A stretch of DNA of 64,000 nt from Actinomadura madurae (GTDB taxonomy: Bacteria > Actinomycetota > Actinomycetes > Streptosporangiales > Streptosporangiaceae). A program made the position numbers and the translations under genes. This document shows positions 16,028 through 23,188 of this stretch, piece by piece. The stretch is taken from the NCBI RefSeq assembly GCF_900115095.1, contig NZ_FOVH01000002.1, positions 372,001 through 436,000 on the forward strand. The letters run 5' to 3'. How positions within the stretch are numbered: the first letter of the stretch is position 1; each line of letters opens with the position of its first letter. The notes under the pieces were generated by a model. The model was not told the DNA's origin, did not search any database, and worked only from the letters and a program-made list of their open reading frames with translations.

Positions 16028-17680
16028 TTACTTGAGGTCGGCGTCGTCGGCGCGGTGCACCCATTCGGCGAACGTCTCGCCGTCGGTGCGCTGCGCGTCG
16101 AACTTGCGGACGACCCGTTCGACGTAGTCGGTGAGCCCGGCCGAGGTGGTCTTCAGCCCGCGGACCTTCTTGCCGAACGACGCGCCGAGCTGCCCGCCGA
16201 GATGGATCTGGAAGCCCTCGACCTGGTCGCCGTTCTCGTCCACGACCAGCTGGCCCTTCAGCCCGATGTCGGCGACCTGGATGCGGGCGCAGGCGTTCGG
16301 GCAGCCGTTGACGTTGATCGTCAGCGGCTGGTCGAAGTCGGGGAGCCGCTTCTCCAGCTCGTCGATCAGGTCCATCGCGCGCTGCTTGGTGTCGACGATC
16401 GCGAGCTTGCAGTACTCGATGCCCGTGCACGCCATCGTCTGGCGGCGGAACGTGGACGGCCGCACCTGCAGGTCGTGCTTCGCCAGCTCGTCGGCGAGCG
16501 CCTCGGTGTTCTCCTCCGGGACGTCCAGGATGACCATCTTCTGCTCGATGGTCGTCCGGACCCGGCCCGAGCCGTAGCGCTCGGCGAGGTCGCCGATGAC
16601 GCCGAGCAGCTCGCCGTTCACCCGGCCCACGCGCGGGGCGAACCCGACGTAGAAGTTCCCGTCCTTCTGCGGGCGGATGCCGACGTGGTCGCGGCGGGCG
16701 AGCGGCGCGGCCGGCTCGGGGCCGTCCGGCAGCGCGAACCCGAGGTACTCCTTCTCCAGCACCTCGCGGAACTTCTCCGCGCCCCAGTCCTTCATCAGGA
16801 ACTTCAGCCGCGCGCGACTGCGCAGCCGCCGGTAGCCGTAGTCGCGGAAGATCGACGTGACGCCGTGCCACACCACGCTGGTCTGCTCCGGCTTCACGAA
16901 CACGCCGAGGCTCTGCGCGAACATCGGGTTGGTCGACAGCCCCCCGCCGACGTACAGCGCGTAGCCGGTCTCGCCCGCCTCGTTCACCACGCCCACGAAC
17001 GCGATGTCGTTGATCTCGTGGACGGTGCAGTGCGCGGTGCATCCCGACAGCGCCGTCTTGTACTTGCGCGGCAGGTTGGAGAACTCGGGCGAGCCGATGT
17101 ACTTGTCGTGGATCTCGCGCAGGTCGGTGGTCGCGTCGATCACCTCGTCGGCGGCGATCCCCGCGAGCGGGCAGCCGATGATGGTGCGCGGGACGTCGCC
17201 GCACGCCTCCATCGTGTGCAGCCCGACCGTCTCCAGGGCCTCCCAGATCGCCGGGACGTCCTCGATCCGCACCCAGTGCAGCTGGACGTTCTGCCGGTCG
17301 GTGATGTCGGCGCTGCCGCGGGCGTACCGCGTGGAGATGTCGGCGATCGTGCGAAGCTGCGGGCCGCTCAGCTGGCCGCCGTCGATCCGCACCCGCATCA
17401 TGAAGTAGCGGTCCTCGAGGTCCTCGTCCTCCAGCGCGCCGGTCTTGCCGCCGTCGATGCCGGGCTTGCGCTGGGTGTACAGGCCCATCCAGCGGAAACG
17501 GCCGCGCAGGTCGGCCGGGTCGATCGAGTCGAAGCCGGTCTTGGAGTAGATGTCGATGATGCGGCGGCGGACGTTCAGGCCGTCGTCGTTCTTCTTGTTC
17601 TCTTCGTTCTTGTTGAGCGGTTCCCGGTAACCGAGGGCCCACTGGCCCTCGGCCTTCTTGCGCTTGATCGCGGGTGGCAC
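16028..17680 (-). CDS. Ferredoxin-type sulfite (nitrite) reductase
   Basis: A 550-residue siroheme/[4Fe-4S] reductase with two half-repeats. The ferrodoxin-like start PADLRGRFRWMGLYTQRKPG and the parasulfite-reductase motifs lead to the cofactor cysteines in YKTALSGCTAHCTVHEIND and NVNGCPNACARIQVADIG. NirA and Sir share this fold. Placement with an APS reductase and a siroheme chelatase makes sulfite the likely substrate, six electrons to sulfide. The ATG is preceded by a leader peptide gene 140 bp upstream, which suggests attenuation by cysteine or sulfur supply. Confidence 0.93.
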   Translation of the reverse strand: MPPAIKRKKAEGQWALGYREPLNKNEENKKNDDGLNVRRRIIDIYSKTGFDSIDPADLRGRFRWMGLYTQRKPGIDGGKTGALEDEDLEDRYFMMRVRIDGGQLSGPQLRTIADISTRYARGSADITDRQNVQLHWVRIEDVPAIWEALETVGLHTMEACGDVPRTIIGCPLAGIAADEVIDATTDLREIHDKYIGSPEFSNLPRKYKTALSGCTAHCTVHEINDIAFVGVVNEAGETGYALYVGGGLSTNPMFAQSLGVFVKPEQTSVVWHGVTSIFRDYGYRRLRSRARLKFLMKDWGAEKFREVLEKEYLGFALPDGPEPAAPLARRDHVGIRPQKDGNFYVGFAPRVGRVNGELLGVIGDLAERYGSGRVRTTIEQKMVILDVPEENTEALADELAKHDLQVRPSTFRRQTMACTGIEYCKLAIVDTKQRAMDLIDELEKRLPDFDQPLTINVNGCPNACARIQVADIGLKGQLVVDENGDQVEGFQIHLGGQLGASFGKKVRGLKTTSAGLTDYVERVVRKFDAQRTDGETFAEWVHRADDADLK

Positions 17681-17821
17681 GGCGCGCGTCCTCGTCTGTG
17701 ATCGTGAGGGACGCGTAGCGCACCGGCGCTCTGAGGCAGCCGGCTCGACGCTGAGCAGGATGAAGTCAAAGGTGACGCCGATGCGCCACGCGCCCGGCTG
17801 AGCTGGGGCGTGGTCGGGGCG
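17681..17821 (-). promoter_or_regulatory. Leader region between leader peptide and sulfite reductase
   Basis: This 141-bp untranslated stretch follows the leader peptide stop. It contains short GC-rich inverted segments on the transcribed strand (for example GACGCCCCGACC and later GGCGCATCGGCGTC) that could form alternative hairpins. Together with the leader peptide it has the arrangement expected for translation-coupled control of the sulfur operon. I did not establish a specific terminator/antiterminator pair. Confidence 0.4.
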
Positions 17822-17899
17822 TCAGCGACAGATCGCGCTGCGGACGCGGAGGAAGTCGACGTGCCGGCGCTTGGCCAGCAGCGGGTCCGCGGCAGTCAT
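17822..17899 (-). CDS. Putative leader peptide of sulfur assimilation operon
   Basis: A 25-residue frame beginning MTAADPLLA and ending KRRHVDFLRVRSAICR. The RRHVD-(L/F)-LR-x-x-SA-(L/I)-CR pattern is that of the short leader peptides seen upstream of sulfur-metabolism genes in actinomycetes. The single Cys codon two codons before the stop could let ribosomes sense charged tRNA-Cys. It lies 141 bp ahead of the sulfite reductase in the same direction. Regulation is inferred from family resemblance and position. Confidence 0.75.
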   Translation of the reverse strand: MTAADPLLAKRRHVDFLRVRSAICR

Positions 17900-17967
17900 A
17901 CTCGAACTCTGACATGACGTCTCGCGGGCTGTCCAGCCGCGTCCGGCATGCGGACGGGTGAGATTCG

Positions 17968-18147
17968 TCATCCCTGCCGCCTCCAGTTCACCGGAGGCTC
18001 GCCGTCCCGGCCGGTCGCGGGCCCGTCGTCGCGGCGCTCGTCGCCGGGCGTCGCGGGCTCCGGGCGATGCTGGCAGTCGCACCAGGACCCGCCACGGCAC
18101 TCCTCGTGGCGGTGCTCTCGGCACGACGGGCAGATCATGTCTCCCAT
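17968..18147 (-). CDS. Small Cys/His-rich metal-binding protein
   Basis: A 59-residue protein. The first half has MICPSCREHRHEECRGGSWC then DCQHRPEP, giving CxxC, HxxHxxC and CxCxH groupings suited to binding zinc. The remainder is polar and disordered. It lies 68 bp upstream of the leader peptide gene, in the same direction, and might be read with it or be independent. The start at 18147 (MGDMICP) follows GGGTGAC; a start three codons later is possible. Function unknown. Confidence 0.65.
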   Translation of the reverse strand: MGDMICPSCREHRHEECRGGSWCDCQHRPEPATPGDERRDDGPATGRDGEPPVNWRRQG

Positions 18148-18347
18148 TGTCACCCATAGAGGCAAATGCCCGGATCATCCGGTGGCCGGACGAGGACGAT
18201 CATGATCCGGATGACGTTCCGCGGCGTCAAAGCGGGTATGGGCAGGGAGACGTGCGGAGGCCGGGCGGCGGGACTGCGGATCGGCGGGACGGGGGAGGCG
18301 ATCGGCGCGCCACGCGCGAAGCGGACCAGTGAAATGGGCGAGGCGGC

Positions 18348-19550
18348 ATGTTCCGGGCGCGTAACGCTCTACGGTGGGGTGGTGTGACCACCGTCTCCGA
18401 CGCCGCCGGCGTCCCACCCGCCGGGGACTCGGGCGCCGAGGAGGGCCGCGACGGCCCCGATCCGGGCGTGCGCGCGGAGCCCGGCGTGCGCGAAGAGCCG
18501 GACGTGCGCGAAGAGCCGGACGTGGACGCACGTGAAAAGCCGGACACGCGGGAAGAGCCGGACGCACCCGAAGAGCCGAGCCTGGGCGAACGGGCGCTCG
18601 CGCGTTCCCGCGCGGCCGCGCGGGCGGCACCCGGGGTCGCGTGGACCCTGACCAAGGGCACCGCCGTCGGCGCGTTCCGCTACCGGGTGACCGGCCTGGC
18701 CGCCGAGGCGGCGTTCTTCGCGCTGCTGTCCCTGCCGCCCCTCGTCATCGGGCTTATCGGCACGATGGGCCACCTGCGCGGCCTGTTCGACAGGGAGACC
18801 GTGGCGGACATCCGCAACTGGGTGATCGAGCAGGCGCAGACCGTACTGACCGGGCCGGCCGTCGACTCGGTCGTCGAACCGCTGATCGACGACGTGATCA
18901 AGGGCGGGAGTCCCGACATCGTGTCGGTCAGCTTCCTGATCTCGCTGTGGGCGGGGTCGCGGGCGACGAACGTCTACGTCGACACGATCACGATCGCCTA
19001 CGGGCTGTCCGGCGTGCGCGGGGTGATCCGCACCCGGCTGCGCGCGTTCTTCCTCTACCTGGTCGGCCTGCTCGTTATGCTGATCGTCATCCCGCTGCTG
19101 GTGGCCGGCCCCACGCTGGTGCGGCAGGTGCTCCCGGAGAGCGCCGCCGCGGTCCAGTTGCTGTACTGGCCGGTGGTGGTGAGCCTGTCGATCATCTTCC
19201 TCTCGCTGCTGTACCACGTGAGCATCCCGGTGCGGACGTCCTGGTGGCGCCAGGTGCCCGGCGGCGTGCTGGCGCTGCTGATCTGGATCGTCGGCAGCTT
19301 CAGCCTGCGGCTCTACCTGGCCGGGTCGCTGAGCGGGGTGTCGGTGTACGGCCCGCTGGCCGCCTCGATCGCGGTCCTCGCCTGGCTGTACGTCGCCGCG
19401 CTCGCGGTGCTGATCGGGGCCGCGCTGAACGCCGAGATCGACCGGCTGTGGCCGAGCGGCGACACCGCCCGGGTGCGCGCCCTCCGTGACGCGGAGGACG
19501 CGCCGGAATCCCCTGACCAGGGGCCCGCGGGTAAAAACAGCCTCGATTGA
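18348..19550 (+). CDS. YihY/virulence factor BrkB family membrane protein
   Basis: A 400-residue protein. Residues 1-80 form an acidic low-complexity tail with a repeated six-residue unit (REEPDV/ REEPDA variants, encoded by imperfect 18-bp tandem repeats at about 18475-18580). Residues about 100-375 are the YihY/BrkB membrane domain with six hydrophobic segments, including AAFFALLSLPPLVIGLIGTM and YGPLAASIAVLAWLYVAALA, the latter ending in the family-typical GAALNAEIDR. The family's role is unsettled: once called RNase BN, now viewed as a membrane protein of unknown transport or envelope function. ATG 18348 is used; a GTG at 18384 is possible. Confidence 0.88.
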   Translation: MFRARNALRWGGVTTVSDAAGVPPAGDSGAEEGRDGPDPGVRAEPGVREEPDVREEPDVDAREKPDTREEPDAPEEPSLGERALARSRAAARAAPGVAWTLTKGTAVGAFRYRVTGLAAEAAFFALLSLPPLVIGLIGTMGHLRGLFDRETVADIRNWVIEQAQTVLTGPAVDSVVEPLIDDVIKGGSPDIVSVSFLISLWAGSRATNVYVDTITIAYGLSGVRGVIRTRLRAFFLYLVGLLVMLIVIPLLVAGPTLVRQVLPESAAAVQLLYWPVVVSLSIIFLSLLYHVSIPVRTSWWRQVPGGVLALLIWIVGSFSLRLYLAGSLSGVSVYGPLAASIAVLAWLYVAALAVLIGAALNAEIDRLWPSGDTARVRALRDAEDAPESPDQGPAGKNSLD

Positions 19551-19589
19551 GGTCCTGAAAAGGGCAAACATGTCGTACCCTCGCGTGGC

Positions 19590-20609
19590 ATGACCCCCCG
19601 TGAGGACACCGGCCGGCTCCGGACCGTGACCGGCACGATCGCGACGTCCGACATCACCGGGCCGGTGCTCTCGCACGAGCACCTGCAGATGGACCTGCGC
19701 TGGCCGGCGCGCCCGCAACTCGCGGCGTCCGACCCGGGCCGGTGGCTGGACGAGGAGAAGGCCGTCCAGCGGGAGCTGTCCGGGCTGCGCAAGGAGCACG
19801 GCCTCGGCCTCGTCGTCGACCTGACGTGCTCGGGCATGGGACGCAACGCCGCCGCGCTCGCCCGGATCAGCGCGGGCGCCAGGGTCGCCGTGGTCGCCGG
19901 GACGGGCGTGTTCACCGAGCCGTTCCACCCCGCGTTCGTCCGCGAGACCCTCGCCGCCGCCACGGCGGTTCATTCTGGGGGGACGACCCCCCAGAATGAG
20001 CATTGGGGCCCTTCCGCCGTCGACCGCCTCGCCGAGCGGCTGCTCGCCGAGGTCGGCTTCGGCATGGACGGCACCAACTCGCTGCCGGGCGTCATCGGCG
20101 AGATCGGCACCTGGGGCGAGGCGCCCACCGAGACCGAGGAGCTGTGCCTGCGCGCCGCCGCGCAGGCCGCCCGCTACTCGGGCCTGTCCGTCGCGACGTA
20201 CGGGCGGGCGGGCCTCGCCCAGCTGGAGATCCTCACCGGCGCCGGGCTCGCCCCGGAGCGCGTCGCGGTCGGCCAGCAGGACCGGGTGGACGACCCCGGC
20301 CAGCACCGCAAGATCGCCGAGACGGGCGGCTACGTCTCGTTCGGGACGCTCGGCCTCGCCGGCGACGGCAGCGCCTCCGTAGGCGCCCGCGTCCGCTGCG
20401 TGCTGGACCTGCTGGAGGCGGGGCACGCCGACCGGGTGCTGCTCAGTACCGGCGTCTCGCGCATGGCGCAGGTCACCCGCTACGGCGGCTCCGGGTACGG
20501 GTACCTCTTCGACACGTTCCTGCCCGCCCTGCGGGCGGCCGGCGCCGACGACGCCACGCTTCGCACGATCCTGCGAGACAACCCGCTGCGGTGGCTCACC
20601 GGTTCCTGA
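19590..20609 (+). CDS. Phosphotriesterase-family protein with missing metal ligands
   Basis: A 339-residue amidohydrolase-fold protein of the phosphotriesterase branch. The first metal motif HEH is intact (His29, His31) and the lysine/glutamate bridge position is Glu171 in VIGEIGTWGE. The three later ligands look lost: the HTH-type motif reads VATYGR (Tyr204), the GHxD motif reads VGQQDRVDD (Gln229) and the STD motif reads LLSTGVS (Gly288). It may therefore be catalytically dead or use a different metal site. Residues about 127-144 (HSGGTTPQNEHWGPS) look like an insertion and are encoded by a long perfect palindrome. It lies 39 bp after the YihY gene and 34 bp before a phosphoribosyltransferase. 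Confidence 0.85.
   Translation: MTPREDTGRLRTVTGTIATSDITGPVLSHEHLQMDLRWPARPQLAASDPGRWLDEEKAVQRELSGLRKEHGLGLVVDLTCSGMGRNAAALARISAGARVAVVAGTGVFTEPFHPAFVRETLAAATAVHSGGTTPQNEHWGPSAVDRLAERLLAEVGFGMDGTNSLPGVIGEIGTWGEAPTETEELCLRAAAQAARYSGLSVATYGRAGLAQLEILTGAGLAPERVAVGQQDRVDDPGQHRKIAETGGYVSFGTLGLAGDGSASVGARVRCVLDLLEAGHADRVLLSTGVSRMAQVTRYGGSGYGYLFDTFLPALRAAGADDATLRTILRDNPLRWLTGS
19970..19999. repeat. 13-bp perfect inverted repeat inside the phosphotriesterase-like gene
   Basis: TCATTCTGGGGGG, a four-base loop (ACGA), then CCCCCCAGAATGA: a 13-bp perfect stem within coding sequence. It keeps the frame open and encodes part of an apparent surface insertion. This is much stronger than the chance palindromes expected from base composition and resembles a mobile palindromic element inserted in frame. 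Confidence 0.85.
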
Positions 20610-20643
20610 GTGGGTAGGGATCACCCCGGAAGGGGGTGAGCCG

Positions 20644-21360
20644 ATGTCCTGGGACAAGACAGCACCCGGAGACTTCCAGCAGGCGCAGACCGTCCGGCTC
20701 CCCTACGCCGACCGCGCCGAGGCGGGCCGCGTGCTCGCCGAGCGCCTCGCCCCGATGGGGCTGGACGGCGCCGCGGTCCTCGCGCTGCCGCGCGGGGGCG
20801 TGCCCGTCGGTTACGAGATCGCCCGGCGCCTCGGGTCCCCGCTGGAGGTGCTGGTGACCCGCAAGATCGGGTATCCGCCGCAGCCGGAGCTCGGGGTCGG
20901 CGCGATCGCCGAGGGCGGCGCCCCGGTGTTCGACGCCGAGCTGCTGGCCCGGCTCGGGCTCCGCGAGGAGGACCTGGCCCGCACGGTGGAGGCCGAGCGC
21001 GCCGAGCTGGCGCGCCGCGTGGCCGCCTACCGGCACGGCCGCCCGCTGCCGGAGACCGCCGGACGCCCGGTGGTCGTCGTGGACGACGGGCTGGCCACCG
21101 GCGGCACCGCCCGCGCTGCCGTGCGGGCGATGCGCGAGCGCGGCCCGTCGCGGCTGGTCCTCGCGGTGCCGGTGGGGGCCGCCGAGACGGTCCGGAGCCT
21201 GCAGCCGGAGGTGGACGACCTGGTGGTGCCCGCGGCGCCGTGGGAGTTCCGGGCGGTGGGTCAGTGGTACCGCGACTTCGACCAGCTCACCGACGACGAC
21301 GTGATCGCGTGGCTGGACCGCGGCCGGCGGCCGGCCGGAGGGGCGCCGGGGACGGCCTGA
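20644..21360 (+). CDS. Phosphoribosyltransferase-fold protein
   Basis: A 238-residue type I PRTase-fold protein. The PRPP-binding loop reads VVVVDDGLATGGTARAAV (about residues 145-162), and an early ALPRGGVPVGYEIARRLGSP matches the family's first loop. These proteins often resemble the small actinobacterial PRTases found with dienelactone hydrolase or erythromycin-esterase-type domains; the substrate base is unknown. A strong GGAAGGGGGTGA precedes the ATG. It follows the phosphotriesterase-like gene by 34 bp and is probably co-transcribed with it. Confidence 0.87.
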   Translation: MSWDKTAPGDFQQAQTVRLPYADRAEAGRVLAERLAPMGLDGAAVLALPRGGVPVGYEIARRLGSPLEVLVTRKIGYPPQPELGVGAIAEGGAPVFDAELLARLGLREEDLARTVEAERAELARRVAAYRHGRPLPETAGRPVVVVDDGLATGGTARAAVRAMRERGPSRLVLAVPVGAAETVRSLQPEVDDLVVPAAPWEFRAVGQWYRDFDQLTDDDVIAWLDRGRRPAGGAPGTA

Positions 21361-21617
21361 ACCGCGGGCGCGAGAGGGCGTCCCGAGGCCGTCCCGAGGG
21401 CCTGCCGGGGGGTCCCGAGGGCGGGCCGTCCCGGCGGCGGACGCCGGGTCCGGGCCGAATGGCGTCCGCGCGAATTCCCGAAAATTGGCCACGGCGCGAT
21501 GCCCGATGCGGTAAAAGGCGGCCGCGCGGTATGTCGTGGCACGATGTGTCAAGCCGTAACGCACATGTGACGAACGGGCCGGGCCCGGCCGGGAGGGACC
21601 GGGCCCGGGCAACGCAA
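21361..21617. other. Non-coding gap after the phosphoribosyltransferase
   Basis: I see no gene in this stretch. It begins with GC-rich, repetitive sequence (several CCCGAGG units) and then drops in GC around 21470-21570. It holds the converging 3' ends of the phosphoribosyltransferase and whiB transcripts. Confidence 0.5.
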
Positions 21618-21640
21618 ACGGCCCCGCGGGGCGGGGCCGT
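21618..21640. terminator. Bidirectional hairpin terminator
   Basis: ACGGCCCC and GGGGCCGT form an 8-bp perfect stem around a 7-base loop. It lies between the converging phosphoribosyltransferase and whiB genes. There is only a short T-rich run on either side, as is common in high-GC actinomycetes. Confidence 0.6.
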
Positions 21641-21701
21641 GACGTTTCAGGTGGCGTGCCGGGGATCGCGATGGGAGCGTTCTGGCGGCCTGCGTTCTCG
21701 G

Positions 21702-21998
21702 TTAGGCGGCGTTGGCGCGGCGCATCCGGCGACGGCGCTCGGACGCGCGCTCGTCCTCGTTCAGGCCGCCCCAGGTGCCGTACTTCTCGGGCCTGGACAC
21801 CGCGTAGTCCAGGCACTCCGTGCGAACGGGGCAGCCCATGCAGATCTGCTTGGCCTTGCGCTCGCGGATCTCGCGCTCGGGCTGGCGTTCGCCGTCGGGA
21901 CCGAAGAAGAGGACGAGGTCTTCCCCCCGGCACGCCGCGGCGTCCTGCCAGCCCCAGCTGGGACGAGGGAGGTTTGCCTGCCGACGTACCTGAGCCAT
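21702..21998 (-). CDS. WhiB-family iron-sulfur regulator
   Basis: A 98-residue WhiB-like protein. The four cluster-binding cysteines are Cys23 (AACRGED), Cys53 and Cys56 (CMGC) and Cys62 (TECLDYA). The G-(V/I/T)-W-G-G turn reads GTWGGL, and a basic C-terminal tail (RRRRMRR) would contact DNA. WhiB proteins bind a redox-sensitive [4Fe-4S] cluster and sigma factor region 4 to control development, redox or antibiotic responses. There is no AT-hook of the WhiB7 kind, and I cannot assign a subclass. The ATG at 21998 is used; a longer frame exists upstream but adds non-family sequence. Confidence 0.93.
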   Translation of the reverse strand: MAQVRRQANLPRPSWGWQDAAACRGEDLVLFFGPDGERQPEREIRERKAKQICMGCPVRTECLDYAVSRPEKYGTWGGLNEDERASERRRRMRRANAA

Positions 21999-22182
21999 GG
22001 AACACCCACCTTGATTGGTTTCGAACAAATTCGGGACATGGACGCTCGACGTACTTCAGATGACATGAGTCAGAAGCGCCGAAAGTTCCAACGTCTGGAG
22101 TTGCCGCTCTGTTCCCCGCCCGGTTACTCCGGAAACGTGGGGACGTGCGACAGGGAGACCCTCGAATGGGGCCTCCAGGAGA

Positions 22183-23088
22183 TTACACGAGGGCGGCCTC
22201 GTTGAGAAGGGTGAGTTCCCTAACAACGTAGGTTCTCTGGTTCTCCCCGCAGCCCGTGCCGCACGGGTCCGGCTGCTGGACGGCCTCCATGATCACCCGG
22301 TAACGGCTCTGCCGGGCGACAACGACCGCTTCGTACGGAGATGTCCCAATGACGGATTCCACCGCCACCTCGTCCAGGCCGAGGCACCCGGTGTGCTCCC
22401 GGACGAAGTGCTCGGCCGCCTGCGCCGGCTCGGGCGTCCCGGCCCGTCCGCGCAGCCTGTCGAGGACCACCTCGCCCCGCAGGTAGGCGTCCACCGCCGT
22501 GGTCGCCTCCGCTTCGCCGAGGTCGCCGTACGAGAGTCCGTGGGGAAGACATACCAAATTCGCCGCAAATCGGTCACCGCCGACGTGGGTGGTTTCCCAG
22601 ATGAGGCGATCGAAACGTGTGGCCAGCGCGCGGGCCAGCGGCGCCCCGGTGCGGGCGCAGCACGCGTTGTGGCGCCCGTGCGTGCAGACCAGCAGGACCG
22701 GCTCCGCCACCCGGTCGCCGAGGCCCGGTGACCGGCCCGCGGCGAGCGCGCGCAGGTCGAGCAGCGCGAGTTCGCCCGGGTCGGCGAGCTCGCGTCCCTC
22801 GATCCAGGCCTCGCCCCCGCGCGCGCTCCCCGCGTAGACCTGCAGTGGCGGGGTGGGGCGGCGGCGGCCGGGCCGGCGGATCAGCTGCGGCCGGACGCCC
22901 GCCTTCTTCGCGGCCCGGACGACCTCGGCGACCGGGGCCGGGCCGGAGAGGTCCTCGACGTGCTCGGGCCAGGGGCCGGGGTGCTCGACGAGCAGCCAGG
23001 CGCCGGCCTTCACGGTGGCGGTCGCCAGGCACGGCCGCTCGCCCGTGTGGCTCCCCGGGCAGTGCCCGCAGCCCTTGGTGCCCGTCAC
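22183..23088 (-). CDS. Sucrase/ferredoxin-like (Apd1-type) protein
   Basis: A 301-residue protein of the sucrase/ferredoxin-like (Suc_Fer, Apd1-like) family, a thioredoxin-like [2Fe-2S] fold. The cluster region shows VLLVCTHGRHNACCARTG and a later TTHVGGDRFAANLVCLPHG, the Cys/His pattern of the family. It opens with a Cys/His-rich GCGHCPGSHTGERPC and ends with CGTGC. GTG 23088 is the start. An iron box sits 31 bp upstream, so it should be repressed when iron is plentiful, which supports a part in iron handling such as reducing ferric siderophores; this is inference. Confidence 0.85.
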   Translation of the reverse strand: MTGTKGCGHCPGSHTGERPCLATATVKAGAWLLVEHPGPWPEHVEDLSGPAPVAEVVRAAKKAGVRPQLIRRPGRRRPTPPLQVYAGSARGGEAWIEGRELADPGELALLDLRALAAGRSPGLGDRVAEPVLLVCTHGRHNACCARTGAPLARALATRFDRLIWETTHVGGDRFAANLVCLPHGLSYGDLGEAEATTAVDAYLRGEVVLDRLRGRAGTPEPAQAAEHFVREHTGCLGLDEVAVESVIGTSPYEAVVVARQSRYRVIMEAVQQPDPCGTGCGENQRTYVVRELTLLNEAALV

Positions 23089-23119
23089 CCCTGGTCCCCC
23101 CCGTTGATCTTGGATGCGA

Positions 23120-23138
23120 TTAGGTAAGGGTAACCTAA
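23120..23138. promoter_or_regulatory. IdeR/DmdR-type iron box
   Basis: TTAGGTAAGGGTAACCTAA closely matches the actinobacterial iron-box consensus TTAGGTTAGGCTAACCTAA, 17 of 19 positions by eye, and keeps the TTAGGT...ACCTAA symmetry. It lies 31 bp upstream of the sucrase/ferredoxin-like gene and would cover its promoter. The only other adjacent gene is glpD, whose end, not start, faces it. Confidence 0.85.
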
Positions 23139-23188
23139 TAAACCGCGTCCAAACCATGAAAGGTGAGACCCGAGGGGTGACGGAGGTC

